DNA of 64,000 bases from CAILKP01 sp038231815 (GCA_038231815.1 JBBRKQ010000004.1:16560-80559); one strand, 5' to 3'; shown: positions 43,282 through 52,933, numbered from the stretch's first letter. The notes: a model not told the origin generated them from the sequence alone. Numbers and translations: made by a program.

Positions 43282-45648
43282 TCAATTGCGGGATCGCGAT
43301 GCCGCGGGTTGACCACCTGACGGCTGTGCTTCAGTGCCCAGCGATTGCACGCTCATCTGTTTGAATGAAGCTGGTTGCAAGGAGGCCAACGTCGCGGCGA
43401 AAGACTCGAACAACGCTCTGTCGGTCGGCTGCTCGGCCTGCCCGCCAAAGCGAATGCCGTAATACCGCTCAACAACCGCCGCGAATGCCTGCCCCGTGGG
43501 CCCATCAACCGCGCCAATGTGCGATGCAAACTGCCGCGGCGTCACTCCCTCCGGGCGGCTGATTCCTCGTTCGCTGAGCTTTGCCAGTGCTTTGGCGTAG
43601 AACCCCGGATACACCGGCCTCGCACGATAGCGATTGCCCCAAGGCCAGCGAAGACCGGACCGCTTGAGCACAAACCGAATCAGTGAAGTGAGGGCAAGGC
43701 TAAAAGCCACGGCCCCGCCAGCAATGGCGGCGACGCCAAGGGCGCTTTCAGGCAGGATGGCCCGAAGTTGTGCTCGGAGTTTCCGGGTCATCCGGGCAAG
43801 AGCTCGCAGGTTCTCGCCATCCATGACCCCGGCCCCGTCACGCAGTGTTTTGCCGTTGCTTTGCTCAAAGGCAATAACGTTGTTGCCCCAGGACATCTCC
43901 AGCGCGTCCCAAAGTTGTCTGATTTTTCCAAAGATTCCGCTAGATGATCGCCGGTTGTGCTGCAGCTCCGACGGCGGTGTTGGGTCAAACGTCTCCCAGC
44001 GACCCAGACTTGTCTGCACCTCAACCCACGCGTGGGCATCGCTCGCTCGGATCAAATAACTCCCGCTGACCGGGTTGTGCTCACCACCAACATAGCCAGT
44101 AATGATGCGGGCTTGAACCCCGCTGGCGTGACACAGAGCCGTCATCGCGGAGGCGAAATACTCGCAATGCCCAGCCTTTCGGCGAAACAAGAACATCTCG
44201 ATGGGGTCCTCATCCTCTTCCGGAGCAACCATCTCCAAGCTGTAACGAAAGTTCTCGCGAAGGTGAGTCATAATCGCCCGGGCAATCCGCCGAACCTCCG
44301 GCGGCCCGGATGAAAGTTCCTTGGGCAGATTCGCCGGGCGAGCGGTAATCTCATTCGCAAGCGCCGTGATATTTGCAGATTGAATACTCAGCGGCACGGT
44401 GGCCGGTACATCGTCAAAGAAATCAAGAGCCGACGTAACGCTGTACGTCAGCCGGCCAGCCTCACCGCTCACCCGCAGCGTTGCATCTTCTGGGTCATAC
44501 TCAACCTTGCCCACCGTCTGCGTGAACCCAACCTGCACGGGCCGTAACACCGCAAACAACGGTGTCGTGGTGTTGTTCGAGGCATTGCGGATCGTTATGT
44601 CCTGCGTCAGATGTGTCCGAGCGCGATGCGGAACGTCCGCCGCATCTTCCTCCCCATCCGCTTGGGAACTCTCCTGTTCGGGTCGCCTGCCAAAGGCCTC
44701 CGCGCCTTGAAGCGACCGCATCGTGCCCGCCGGACCGGACAGATTCCGGCTCCCCTGCCCCGTCTGCCGATCGGCCTTGCGCCAAACGCCCGTCTGTGTG
44801 TCGTACAAGTCAAGCACCGCTCCCCGAAGATACAACCCATCCGAGAGCACGGCGATCGGTTGCCCAGAATCATCCTTAAGCGTTACATCGATGACCGGCT
44901 CTGGAGATTCAGACAGCAGCCCGGCCGAGCCAAGCTTGATCTGATCCGAAAAACCAGTCACCGCTCCGTTGAGTGGCCTCGCCCAAGCGCCACCCGGAAT
45001 CGCAACCCGCGGCGTGACTAAGAACCCAACCACCGCCGCCACCAGGCTCAGACCCACAATCAATGCCGATACGCGTGCAAGTGGTCTCTGCCACTGCGTT
45101 GTCGTCGGATCAGCCATCGCCTGGTTGGTATCGTCTCGGGTGCGTGCCCATTCGTAACCTCTATGCACCTGCCACACAATCACACACGCGATGATCAGCG
45201 GCGTGTACAGCACCAAAGTAAGACCGAGTGCCAGCTGTGCGCCCGTCAAAACCGCGCCAATTACAACGAACATCGAAAGCCCAAGCAGCTGCGCCTCATC
45301 CCGCATGCTCGCTCGGTCGAAGCATTTGAGCATCAGCACAATCGTCAGAAAGTCGGTCAAGTCGCTGATGATGTTCGAACGAATCAGCACCATCGCAGCC
45401 GAATAAAACAACGACACGATCACTAGGCCGTTCAGCACGCCACGCGGCAGACGAAGCGGGGGGGCGGTCTGTGAAAACGCCCTGCTCAAGAGCGCCGCAC
45501 AAAACGCCAGTCCAAGCAAGAGCGGCTTGCCGTCCGCAACACAAAACGCCATCACACCCACCATCGCCGTTGAACCAGTGAACAGGCGAAACCGCGCCGT
45601 ACTCGAGTTGCCAACTGCCGCTTGTGATAGTTCGGTTGCTGCGATCAC
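43282..45648 (-). CDS. Transglutaminase-like membrane protein (DUF3488/TgpA type)
   Basis: The 788-residue product has about six N-terminal membrane segments (residues 15-220). A periplasmic transglutaminase core has the triad Cys in RRKAGHCEYFASAM, His in SDAHAWVEVQ and Asp in ETFDPTPP. A further membrane segment and a C-terminal helical domain follow. TgpA-type proteins are commonly encoded with a DUF58 protein and a MoxR ATPase; the substrate is unknown. The GTG start at 45648 overlaps the stop of the DUF58 gene (GTGA), indicating coupling. An upstream extension of the frame to 45882 would lie inside that gene. Confidence 0.92.
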   Translation of the reverse strand: MIAATELSQAAVGNSSTARFRLFTGSTAMVGVMAFCVADGKPLLLGLAFCAALLSRAFSQTAPPLRLPRGVLNGLVIVSLFYSAAMVLIRSNIISDLTDFLTIVLMLKCFDRASMRDEAQLLGLSMFVVIGAVLTGAQLALGLTLVLYTPLIIACVIVWQVHRGYEWARTRDDTNQAMADPTTTQWQRPLARVSALIVGLSLVAAVVGFLVTPRVAIPGGAWARPLNGAVTGFSDQIKLGSAGLLSESPEPVIDVTLKDDSGQPIAVLSDGLYLRGAVLDLYDTQTGVWRKADRQTGQGSRNLSGPAGTMRSLQGAEAFGRRPEQESSQADGEEDAADVPHRARTHLTQDITIRNASNNTTTPLFAVLRPVQVGFTQTVGKVEYDPEDATLRVSGEAGRLTYSVTSALDFFDDVPATVPLSIQSANITALANEITARPANLPKELSSGPPEVRRIARAIMTHLRENFRYSLEMVAPEEDEDPIEMFLFRRKAGHCEYFASAMTALCHASGVQARIITGYVGGEHNPVSGSYLIRASDAHAWVEVQTSLGRWETFDPTPPSELQHNRRSSSGIFGKIRQLWDALEMSWGNNVIAFEQSNGKTLRDGAGVMDGENLRALARMTRKLRAQLRAILPESALGVAAIAGGAVAFSLALTSLIRFVLKRSGLRWPWGNRYRARPVYPGFYAKALAKLSERGISRPEGVTPRQFASHIGAVDGPTGQAFAAVVERYYGIRFGGQAEQPTDRALFESFAATLASLQPASFKQMSVQSLGTEAQPSGGQPAASRSRN

Positions 45649-46814
45649 GCCACGGCCTCCCGCTTCGGAAACCGCACCGTCGCATCCTGCCCCGTCGCCG
45701 TGATGACGATGTCCGCTGGCTCGCGACGCTGAAACACCGCCGCCGGGCCAGTCTGGTGCGCGGGCACCCCTAGCAGCGCTCCACCAGTCAACCCCCCCGC
45801 AATATCCAAATCGCTGCGACGCCCGCCAAATCCAGCAGCCTGCGGTACTACCCGCGGCACAACCGCAAGCCGCGTCATGCACACTTCAAGATGCTGCCTG
45901 CCCAACCGAGGCTTGATCTGGCCACCATCCGGAAGCAACAGCCCATAGGGCTGCCGCTTGGCGGCGGCGTCACGAACAACCGCTGCACACTTGCACACCG
46001 CACGATCAATCCCCGCAGCACCTGCATCGGCTTCGACCGCCAGCCGAATGATCAGCGGCTGCTCCGTGGAGTTGACCATCAAGCGGGTACGGATCTCACC
46101 GGTTCTTGCTGTGCTCCGCCAAGCAATCCGCCGGGGGCTGTCTCCCTCTCGGTATTCACGCAGGCCAAAGGTGTCGTCGCCACCATCCGCAACCCCCGTT
46201 ATCGGAGAGCTGCTCTTGCGCCGGTCCGCCCGGCTCGTTTCTACTTCAGTAGATTCAGCGGGAATCGGCAGGATCACCAGCGAGCCCGGCATCTCAAAGA
46301 ACATTGACTTGCGAACCACCCCAAACGGAAAACTGCTGGTAATCCGAACACCAGATACTCTGACCCGGCCGCGTTCCTCGGCCAGCGTCGTGGTTCGGGC
46401 AAGCACACTACCGCCAACTGGTATGAACGCAACAAACCCTTGCGGAGGCGATGCAACCTTTCCAACCGCATCGTCCATCACAGCAGTCTCCGCGGCGACC
46501 GGCACAATGATCTCGTCAAGGTACAATGCAAACGACGGCATGAACCGCCCAACATTGGTCAGTCGGTACGAAACTACCGCCGGCCCGCCACTTTGCTGCG
46601 GCACCACCGCCAGCCGCTCAATCCGCACCGCCATGAGCATCATCCCGCTCAGAACGCCGGAAACAATCAGCATTCCAAGTGACAGGCTGAACAACCAGAA
46701 AAGCAGATTGTTCTGGCTGTTAAACGCACCAATGGCAATCAGCATCGACACCACCGCATACAGCACCAATGGCGCAGAGATGTGCGTGCGACGATGAATG
46801 CGGGGATTGGCCAT
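45645..46814 (-). CDS. DUF58-domain membrane protein
   Basis: The 389-residue product has two adjacent membrane segments at the N-terminus (about residues 12-60). A beta-rich region follows. The DUF58 motif is FGLREYREGDSPRRIAWRST, continuing with a vWA-like fold. It is the usual partner of the following TgpA-type transglutaminase; a MoxR ATPase gene, often third in the set, is absent here. The open frame continues to 46958, but that part runs through a 14-bp tandem repeat that shifts frame in each unit. The ATG at 46814 is therefore preferred. Confidence 0.85.
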   Translation of the reverse strand: MANPRIHRRTHISAPLVLYAVVSMLIAIGAFNSQNNLLFWLFSLSLGMLIVSGVLSGMMLMAVRIERLAVVPQQSGGPAVVSYRLTNVGRFMPSFALYLDEIIVPVAAETAVMDDAVGKVASPPQGFVAFIPVGGSVLARTTTLAEERGRVRVSGVRITSSFPFGVVRKSMFFEMPGSLVILPIPAESTEVETSRADRRKSSSPITGVADGGDDTFGLREYREGDSPRRIAWRSTARTGEIRTRLMVNSTEQPLIIRLAVEADAGAAGIDRAVCKCAAVVRDAAAKRQPYGLLLPDGGQIKPRLGRQHLEVCMTRLAVVPRVVPQAAGFGGRRSDLDIAGGLTGGALLGVPAHQTGPAAVFQRREPADIVITATGQDATVRFPKREAVA

Positions 46815-46880
46815 AACTCGTGCAGCAGACCGAAACCGGGCTTGGTAAGCAAGTCGACTGAACGATACGCCACCGCCCTC

Positions 46881-46950
46881 GGCCGCGGACCCTTGACCGG
46901 GAGCCCTAGACCGTGAGCCCTTAACCGTGAGCCCTCGGCCGATTGCCCCG
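46881..46950. repeat. Degenerate 14-bp tandem repeat upstream of the DUF58 gene
   Basis: Five 14-bp units follow each other. The best preserved are GACCGTGAGCCCTT (46909-46922) and AACCGTGAGCCCTC (46923-46936); outer units are more diverged (GGCCGCGGACCCTT at 46881-46894). A 14-bp period is not a multiple of three, so the array is unlikely to be coding. Confidence 0.75.
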
Positions 46951-46964
46951 CCGCCCACCCGCCT

Positions 46965-47408
46965 CTAGCCAATGTGATACCCGCCAGCCCGGCACATCTC
47001 GGAAAACCTCACCAGCAGGTCCCGGGACTGACCTGAGAAAAACTCAAAGGCGTTGTACCGTACCCCCACCCGCGGCATCCGGATTGGGGCCCGATACGGC
47101 AAATCGATCACTTGCCCAATTTTGTGCTCCATCGCATCGTGCTCCGGAACATCGGGCAGAACAGATTCAATCGCCGCCGCCATGGCCAGCGCATCCATAT
47201 CCGTAACCTCCTGCCCCATGCGAGAGAAGTAGTTCATCTTGGGCCACACGCGCTTCTGGCCGTCTTTGCGGCGACGGGGCTTCCACCCCGCCGGTGCAAG
47301 CGTTCCCTCCGGCCTCCATCCGGAGCGATACAGCAACCGCATGAGGTTCAGATACTCGATGTTGGTCAGGGAAACCGAACCGACTTCATTGGTCAGCACT
47401 CGTGGCAT
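46965..47408 (-). CDS. Hypothetical protein, 147 residues
   Basis: This is a soluble, basic protein with no signal peptide. Notable parts are NIEYLNLMRLLYRSGWRPEG, a cluster of basic residues (KPRRRKDGQKRVWPK), and FSGQSRDLLVRFSEMCRAGG near the end. I do not recognise a family. It precedes the DUF58-transglutaminase pair on the same strand, 150 bp upstream, and could belong to the same transcript. Confidence 0.6.
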   Translation of the reverse strand: MPRVLTNEVGSVSLTNIEYLNLMRLLYRSGWRPEGTLAPAGWKPRRRKDGQKRVWPKMNYFSRMGQEVTDMDALAMAAAIESVLPDVPEHDAMEHKIGQVIDLPYRAPIRMPRVGVRYNAFEFFSGQSRDLLVRFSEMCRAGGYHIG

Positions 47409-47654
47409 GCACAGTAATAAGCAGAAGTGGTGCCAGAAGTTCGCTGGCCTAAAGGTGCAATAACCTCATTCGGACCATGCAAGAGGGTTTTCTTGACGCC
47501 AACCCACCTCCGCCGCACGGGGATTCTGCCAACTCGGCAGCCGGTGCCTGCAACCCATTTCGTTGTCTCAAGAAGACTCAAGAACAAAAACCGCGGGCGT
47601 CATGATCAGGCGCCAGCGGCTTTGAAGTTACTGGACAACAGAACAGGTCAAACG

Positions 47655-49565
47655 CTAGTGCCCGCCTGCCGCGGCAAGCTTTCCGCCCGCCCCTTGCATC
47701 TTGACGTTTTTGGCAGCCGCACTCTTTTTCTCGCACCGGCGCTCATCGCCGTCGGGAGGTCCTTTTTCTACCGTGCGCCGGTTGAGTTTGAACTTGCGAA
47801 CCATTGAATCAAGCTGCTCGCTCTTGGCAGACAGTTCGCTGCTGGCTGATGCGGCCTCGCTTGCCGCCGCCGCGGCTTCCCTCGCCGCCGAACGCACATC
47901 GTCAATACCCGCCGCCGCACCCTGGCAGGCTTGCCCCTGCTCCCGGGCACACGCCGCGATTTCGGTGATCAGGTCCGCCACGCTGGTTGTGCCTGACACA
48001 ATGGTCTGGATCTCTTGGCCCGCGACTTTGGCCCGCGATACGCCAGCCTTCACCTGCTGCGCTCCGCCGCTGATTTCATCAACAGCACGTGCCGTTTCAC
48101 TGCGAATTGCATTGATCGAGTCAACAATCTGCTGTGTCGAGGCCGTTGTTCGCTCAGCCAGTTTTCGCACTTCATCGGCAACCACCGCAAAGCCACGACC
48201 GTGCTCACCGGCCCGGGCAGCTTCAATCGCCGCGTTCAATGCCAAAAGGTTGGTTTGGTCGGCAATATCGTTGATTACAGCGATCACCTCGCCGATCTGC
48301 TCACCACGTTTGCCAAGGCCGGTCACAATGTTTGCCGATGCCGCTACGGCGTCATTAATGGCCATCATGTCTGTCACGGTCTGCTCCATCGATGCCGCAC
48401 CCTTGGTGGCCGACTCGCCCGCACCCCGGGCCTGCGTCACCGCGTCGCCAGACCGCTGCGTCACCGTATTGGCAGATGCTGACATTTCCTCCACGGCCGC
48501 CGCCGCAATCGCGATCTGCGATGACTGGCGTTCCATATTGGTGGCGATGTTCTCGCTGGAGGCGGCAACTTCGGTCGCCGCCGTGGCCACCTCGCCAGCG
48601 GATCCGGCAACAGCGCACATCACATCGTGAACTTTGCTGATGAATGTGTCGGTGTACTTCGCCAGCGTACCAATCTCGTCAGGGCGATCCAGCCCGACTC
48701 GCTTGGTCAGGTCCCCATCGCCAGTGGCGATGTCCCGCACCCGCTCCATCAGGATCGCAAGCGGCTTTGACACAAACGCTCGCACAAGCAGCGCGAGCGC
48801 GATGCTGCCAACCGTAACCAGCACCCCGGTGATCATCATGCCGCTGGTAAAGAAGCTGGCAACCTGCTTGTCAAGCGGAGCCATCGGCATCGCAATCTCA
48901 TACGCCCCGTGCATATCGCCCGGCTTCCATGATTCCATGGTAAAGCCCAGAACATCCTTGCTAGATTTCGTCCCGTCGGCCAAAGTCCGTCCGTAAACGG
49001 CCGGGTCACCATGACACATCATGCACGACTCTTCCAGCCGAATCGCCCGGAAATAGTGCATCGTGTTAGTAGCCGGGTCAACACGAAAGATTTTTTCAGA
49101 GCCGCCGGAGGCAACCTGCTTTTCCAGATCCGTCAGCAGGCTCGCCCGAAAACTGCCAACCTCGGGCTCGTTGCTCTTGTTGCGGGCTTTGAACGACGGC
49201 ACCTTGAATTCAATGCCCTCACGCTTTGCGGCCTCGCGAGCGGCTGTCCAGCCCGCGACCACCGGTATCGCTTTGAACATCTTCAGTTGGTCAATCCTCT
49301 TGCCCGCGGCCAGTTCCCCCTCCGCCTCAGCTGCGAGTTTGTGCATGTCAACCGCCCCGCTGGCGATCATGGCGCTGGTGTGGTTCTTGGCCTCATCCGC
49401 AACAGCAGTAAACGCCGCAGCTTTCTCCACCATCCCAGCCTCAACATCCCGTTTGTAGCCCGACATGAAGAACACATAGTTAATCGCGACCACAATCAGC
49501 ATACTCACCGAGGAGATCGCGACAATCTTCGTCGACAGGCTGAGGCTGTTCAGTTTTTTGATCAC
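47655..49565 (-). CDS. Methyl-accepting chemotaxis protein with Tll0287-like haem-binding sensor
   Basis: The 636-residue receptor has a first membrane segment (about 13-34) and a periplasmic domain of about 200 residues. This domain contains a c-type haem motif C181-MM-C184-H185 and the PAVYGRTLADGTKSSKDVLG region, as in Tll0287-like (DUF3365) sensors. A second membrane segment (about 238-262), HAMP domain (SKPLAILMERVRDIATGDGD) and a full MCP signalling domain follow, with the hairpin tip INDIADQTNLLALNAAIEAA. It probably senses redox state, oxygen or a small ligand at the haem. It starts with GTG. Confidence 0.92.
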   Translation of the reverse strand: MIKKLNSLSLSTKIVAISSVSMLIVVAINYVFFMSGYKRDVEAGMVEKAAAFTAVADEAKNHTSAMIASGAVDMHKLAAEAEGELAAGKRIDQLKMFKAIPVVAGWTAAREAAKREGIEFKVPSFKARNKSNEPEVGSFRASLLTDLEKQVASGGSEKIFRVDPATNTMHYFRAIRLEESCMMCHGDPAVYGRTLADGTKSSKDVLGFTMESWKPGDMHGAYEIAMPMAPLDKQVASFFTSGMMITGVLVTVGSIALALLVRAFVSKPLAILMERVRDIATGDGDLTKRVGLDRPDEIGTLAKYTDTFISKVHDVMCAVAGSAGEVATAATEVAASSENIATNMERQSSQIAIAAAAVEEMSASANTVTQRSGDAVTQARGAGESATKGAASMEQTVTDMMAINDAVAASANIVTGLGKRGEQIGEVIAVINDIADQTNLLALNAAIEAARAGEHGRGFAVVADEVRKLAERTTASTQQIVDSINAIRSETARAVDEISGGAQQVKAGVSRAKVAGQEIQTIVSGTTSVADLITEIAACAREQGQACQGAAAGIDDVRSAAREAAAAASEAASASSELSAKSEQLDSMVRKFKLNRRTVEKGPPDGDERRCEKKSAAAKNVKMQGAGGKLAAAGGH

Positions 49566-49762
49566 GTGTGTTTCTCGCTGCGCTTACGGCGCGATGGAAG
49601 CGGGCCCGGAGCACGAATGGCCGCATCGTCACCATCGGCATGATCCCGCCTCGTGTCCAGCACTATCGCCAGCTGAATACCGGAAAACGCCCGGAACCAC
49701 GCGGAAATCCCGCGTAACTGCGCTCCCCTCATCAGGGTGCGCTCCTGATTTTCAGCTGATTT

Positions 49763-50212
49763 TTAACGAAATCGCTGGGTCGCAGCCACCGCAAGAACAT
49801 CGCAGCGCTCGTTTTCCGGATGCCCACTGTGCCCGGCCACCCAATGAAAACTGACTTTGTGCTTGGATGCCTCTGCATCAAGCGCCTTCCACAACTCAAC
49901 GTTCTTCACCGGTGCCTTCGCAGCCGTCATCCATCCGCGAGCTTTCCAGCCCTTCATCCATTCAGAGAGTCCCTGAAGAACATACTTTGAATCGCTGTAG
50001 AGTTCAACCCGGCACGGACTCTTCAGCGCTTGCAGGCCGCGAATCGCCGCCGTCAGTTCCATCTGGTTATTGGTTGTTTCTGCCTGCCCTCCCGAATCCT
50101 CCCGCACCTTCCCCGAGCCCGGATGCTTGAGCACATACGCCCACCCCCCCGGCCCCGGGTTCCCGGAGCACGCTCCATCCGTATACAACAGCACCTGCGG
50201 TAAGTCGGTCAT
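49763..50212 (-). CDS. rnhA: Ribonuclease HI
   Basis: RNase HI removes RNA from RNA-DNA hybrids. The 149-residue protein has the four catalytic acidic residues D12 (YTDGACSGNPGPGG), E52 (NNQMELTAAIRGL), D74 (ELYSDSKYV) and D138 (NERCD), plus the basic handle WMKGWKARGWMTA. Length and order are standard for the bacterial enzyme. The ATG at 50212 is preferred over an in-frame GTG 9 bases upstream. It is followed upstream by ruvC on the same strand (gap 59 bp). Confidence 0.97.
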   Translation of the reverse strand: MTDLPQVLLYTDGACSGNPGPGGWAYVLKHPGSGKVREDSGGQAETTNNQMELTAAIRGLQALKSPCRVELYSDSKYVLQGLSEWMKGWKARGWMTAAKAPVKNVELWKALDAEASKHKVSFHWVAGHSGHPENERCDVLAVAATQRFR

Positions 50213-50271
50213 TGTGCGCACAATCCCATAGAGCCGCGAGCGTAGCCACCCTGTTGGTTAGCCTCGTAGTG

Positions 50272-50793
50272 TCACACAATACGCGGCGGCATTACCAGAT
50301 CGGTCTGCCGCGTGGCAGCGCACATCGCAATGGCAATCGCATCGGCCACATCCGGTGGCTCCGGACGGGTCGGCAGCCCCAGCGCGAGCGTCACGGCATC
50401 TTGCATCTGCTCTTTGCTGGCGTGGCCATTACCGGTCAGAGATTTCTTTATTTCCGTTGGCCGCAGTTCCAACAGCGGGATTCCGCGCTTGTTGATCGCC
50501 AGCAGTATCACCCCGCGGGCATGGGCCATGATCACCGCCGTCAGCGGGTGCTTGTAGTGTGCAAACAGCATCTCCACAGCAACCAAATCAGGCCGCAGCC
50601 GGTTCAGCAGTTCAGAAAAATCCGAGTCCAGCTCCGTAAGCCTCTGGCTCACTGTCCACTTGGGGTTAAACCGCAGGCAGCCGGCCTCTACCACCCGCAC
50701 CGGCGCACGCGTCCCGCCGCGCTGCCCCGTCGTCGGCTCTATGAGTCCGTACCCAGCGATCCGCAGCCCAGGATCAACTCCAAGAACAGTCAC
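50272..50793 (-). CDS. ruvC: Holliday junction endonuclease RuvC
   Basis: RuvC resolves four-way DNA junctions. The 173-residue protein shows D7 (VLGVDPGLRIAGYG), E74 (LVAVEMLFAHYKHP) and the C-terminal acidic pair D148/D151 in PDVADAIAIAMCAA. A normal RuvC helix with Lys residues (TEIKKSLTGNGHASKEQM) is present. The GTG start overlaps the ribE stop (GTGA), so the two are coupled. ruvA and ruvB are not in the window. About 12 residues (QRGGTRAPVR region) form a small insertion near the N-terminus. Confidence 0.96.
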   Translation of the reverse strand: MTVLGVDPGLRIAGYGLIEPTTGQRGGTRAPVRVVEAGCLRFNPKWTVSQRLTELDSDFSELLNRLRPDLVAVEMLFAHYKHPLTAVIMAHARGVILLAINKRGIPLLELRPTEIKKSLTGNGHASKEQMQDAVTLALGLPTRPEPPDVADAIAIAMCAATRQTDLVMPPRIV

Positions 50794-51449
50794 TTCGTCC
50801 CTGCCATCGTGCCCGGGCTGGTGGTGGGCAGGCCGGATGAATGTGCCATAAAATGCCGCAAGGTGTGCACAACGGTCTTGACCAGCACATCCGCTTCCAA
50901 ATTAACAGTGTCACCCTGCTTCAACCGGCCAAGGGTCGTTTTCGCCAGCGTCTCTGGAATCAGCGCAACGCCGATAATCCCCGCAGCAGCATCCACCGCC
51001 GCCAGTGTCAGTGACACTCCATCAATACATACCGATCCCTTGGGTACAAAGTATGGCATCAAATCAAGCGGCGGGTGAAAGCTGATTCTCCAATCATCGC
51101 CCGTCTGCACCGCGGCGACCACGCCAACGCCGTCAACATGGCCCTGAACCACATGCCCACCCATAAGCGTGCTGGCTGTGACAGAGTGCTCAAGATTGAC
51201 ACAATCGCCCGGGACCAGCCTCCCGAGCTTCGTCTTGGTAAGGGTTTCTGGCACGATATCAAAGGCCATCAGCCCAGAACCTTCTGCCATCGGTTCAGCG
51301 AGGGTCAGGCAACATCCGCTGATGCAAATCGAATCCCCCCGGGCCGGCGCGTGGGCCCATCCGGCCCCATCAACAGCCATCCGCACCAGCGCCCCACGCT
51401 GCGCAACACTGCTCACAACTCCGACATGCTGGACCAATCCGGTAAACAC
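50790..51449 (-). CDS. ribE: Riboflavin synthase alpha chain
   Basis: This enzyme converts two lumazine molecules into riboflavin. The 219-residue product has the expected internal duplication: MFTGLVQHVGVV (read from GTG), ISGCCLTL, GHVVQGHVDGVGVV, CIDGVSLTLAAV and ALIPETLAKTTLG. The start is GTG 51449, where the family's FTGL sequence begins; the open frame goes on to 52256 but crosses the divergent lipoprotein gene. It is coupled to ruvC. No other rib gene is seen. Confidence 0.95.
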   Translation of the reverse strand: MFTGLVQHVGVVSSVAQRGALVRMAVDGAGWAHAPARGDSICISGCCLTLAEPMAEGSGLMAFDIVPETLTKTKLGRLVPGDCVNLEHSVTASTLMGGHVVQGHVDGVGVVAAVQTGDDWRISFHPPLDLMPYFVPKGSVCIDGVSLTLAAVDAAAGIIGVALIPETLAKTTLGRLKQGDTVNLEADVLVKTVVHTLRHFMAHSSGLPTTSPGTMAGTK

Positions 51450-51771
51450 AAGTAAATCTAGGGAGCACCCCGGGGGTCGTCCACTCGCTTTGCCGCTACC
51501 GGCACTTCCGGGCTGCCCGCCAGTTCGCCACTCAAAGTCGCCCCCTGTCCAGTTCCAAGGGCCGGTGAACTTGACGAGTCCTTTCGGACGGAGCATACTG
51601 GGCCAATCCATCTTCCCCGGCCAATTATGCGGGCTCGGTCCGCTGTTGGGCCCGCGGGCTCCGTATCCTCCACACCGCCGGGCAGCCCCCGGTCCGCCTT
51701 TTTCTGCCTCACTCGCCAATCGCCCCCGTGCACCGTCTTCCAAAACGCCTTGCTTCCGGAGTTTGTAGAAC
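51450..51771. other. Divergent intergenic region between ribE and the BamB-like gene
   Basis: These 322 bp should contain promoters for both flanking genes. I see no gene, no FMN riboswitch-like conserved blocks and no clear promoter elements. Confidence 0.45.
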
Positions 51772-52893
51772 ATGCCGCGAATTTGCCAGCCCACTGCCCG
51801 CGTGACCACCGCCGTTCTCGCCCTCGCCGCCGCGGGTCTGTGCATGACCGGGTGCGAAAGCAGCAAGCCCGATGAGCCCACCTCGGCAATCGCTGCCGGG
51901 CTGGACCTGGACGTCGCCAAGCTCGGGTACCGGCAAAGCTGGATCGGTGTCGCCCCGACCAAGGGTGGACCCACGAAAGTGTCCTTTGCCGGTGACCAAA
52001 TCGCGATCGTTGACTCCAAGGGTGATCTCAGCGTCCTGAGCGAAGCCTCCGGTGCCTTCCGCTGGTCGGCAGATAACCCGGACCCTAATCCCGCCGTCCG
52101 TGATGTTCGCAGGGTTGGAAATGTCATAGGCCTCTGCAACGAAAGTGAAATCGTGACTTTCGCTGCGGACACAGGTGAAATGCTCGCCCGCCAAAAGCTC
52201 CTGCGCATCGCATCAACCGCTGGCGTCGGCAATGGCCGGCAGTTGTTCTTCGGCACCGCCGGTGGCGAGCTGTACGCTCATGATGCTGGCCTAGGTATGA
52301 AGCTGTGGACGTACGGCCTCGGTGGCCCGGTGCTCACAAACCCGGTCCTGGCGCTTGATCGCTTCGTCTGCGTGGTCTCGCAGAGCGGCAAGATCTTCGT
52401 TATTGATGCCGGCTCCGGTACTTCCGCTGGTGTTGTTTCCATCTCCGGCCCCAGCGTGCCGTCTCCTGTCGCTGGTGAGCAGTTTGTCTTCGTCGCATCC
52501 GATGACCAGTCGCTGTACGCCGTCACCGTTGCTCCCAACGTGGGCATGAAGTGGCGTCTGCGTACCGATGTGCCCCTCCGTCGCCAGCCCATGTACGCCG
52601 GTGGCAAAGTCTTCTTGGTCATCCCCGGCAAAGGTCTGCACGCCGTAAACGCCAAGACCGGCGAAATCGCATGGCGCAGCCCATCGGTTGATGCCGACCC
52701 AATCGCACTCCGTGGCAGCACGCTTCTGGCCCGCAATGGTGATAATCTCATCGCCGTCGAAGCCGAGTCCGGCCGCGAAATCGGCTCGGTCGCGGTGCCG
52801 GGGCTGGTCACCACCACAACCTCCACAGGCAAAGACGGCGCCATCCTCCTCGGCCTGAAAGATGGTCGCATCGTCCGCCTCGCCCCGAAGTAG
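51772..52893 (+). CDS. BamB-like beta-propeller lipoprotein
   Basis: The 373-residue product has a lipoprotein signal peptide ending in MTGC (Cys28). It then carries repeated PQQ-like propeller blades: IVDSKGDLSVLSEASGAFRW, FFGTAGGELYAHDAGLGMKL, VSQSGKIFVIDAGSG, VASDDQSLYAVT and VNAKTGEIAWRSP. This is the layout of BamB, the outer-membrane assembly scaffold, though other PQQ-like lipoproteins share it. No other bam gene is nearby. The ATG lies 10 bp after GGAG. Confidence 0.82.
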   Translation: MPRICQPTARVTTAVLALAAAGLCMTGCESSKPDEPTSAIAAGLDLDVAKLGYRQSWIGVAPTKGGPTKVSFAGDQIAIVDSKGDLSVLSEASGAFRWSADNPDPNPAVRDVRRVGNVIGLCNESEIVTFAADTGEMLARQKLLRIASTAGVGNGRQLFFGTAGGELYAHDAGLGMKLWTYGLGGPVLTNPVLALDRFVCVVSQSGKIFVIDAGSGTSAGVVSISGPSVPSPVAGEQFVFVASDDQSLYAVTVAPNVGMKWRLRTDVPLRRQPMYAGGKVFLVIPGKGLHAVNAKTGEIAWRSPSVDADPIALRGSTLLARNGDNLIAVEAESGREIGSVAVPGLVTTTTSTGKDGAILLGLKDGRIVRLAPK

Positions 52894-52933
52894 CCACCGC
52901 CGCCAGAAGTCGCTCTCGGCGTCAAAGCGAGGC

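Noticed and set aside
46815..46958. Upstream extension of the DUF58 protein
   Set aside because: It is encoded by a 14-bp repeat that shifts frame in every unit, so a coding role is unlikely.
51450..52256. Upstream extension of the ribE frame
   Set aside because: It runs through the divergent BamB-like gene and lacks any similarity to riboflavin synthase. The FTGL start fits GTG 51449.
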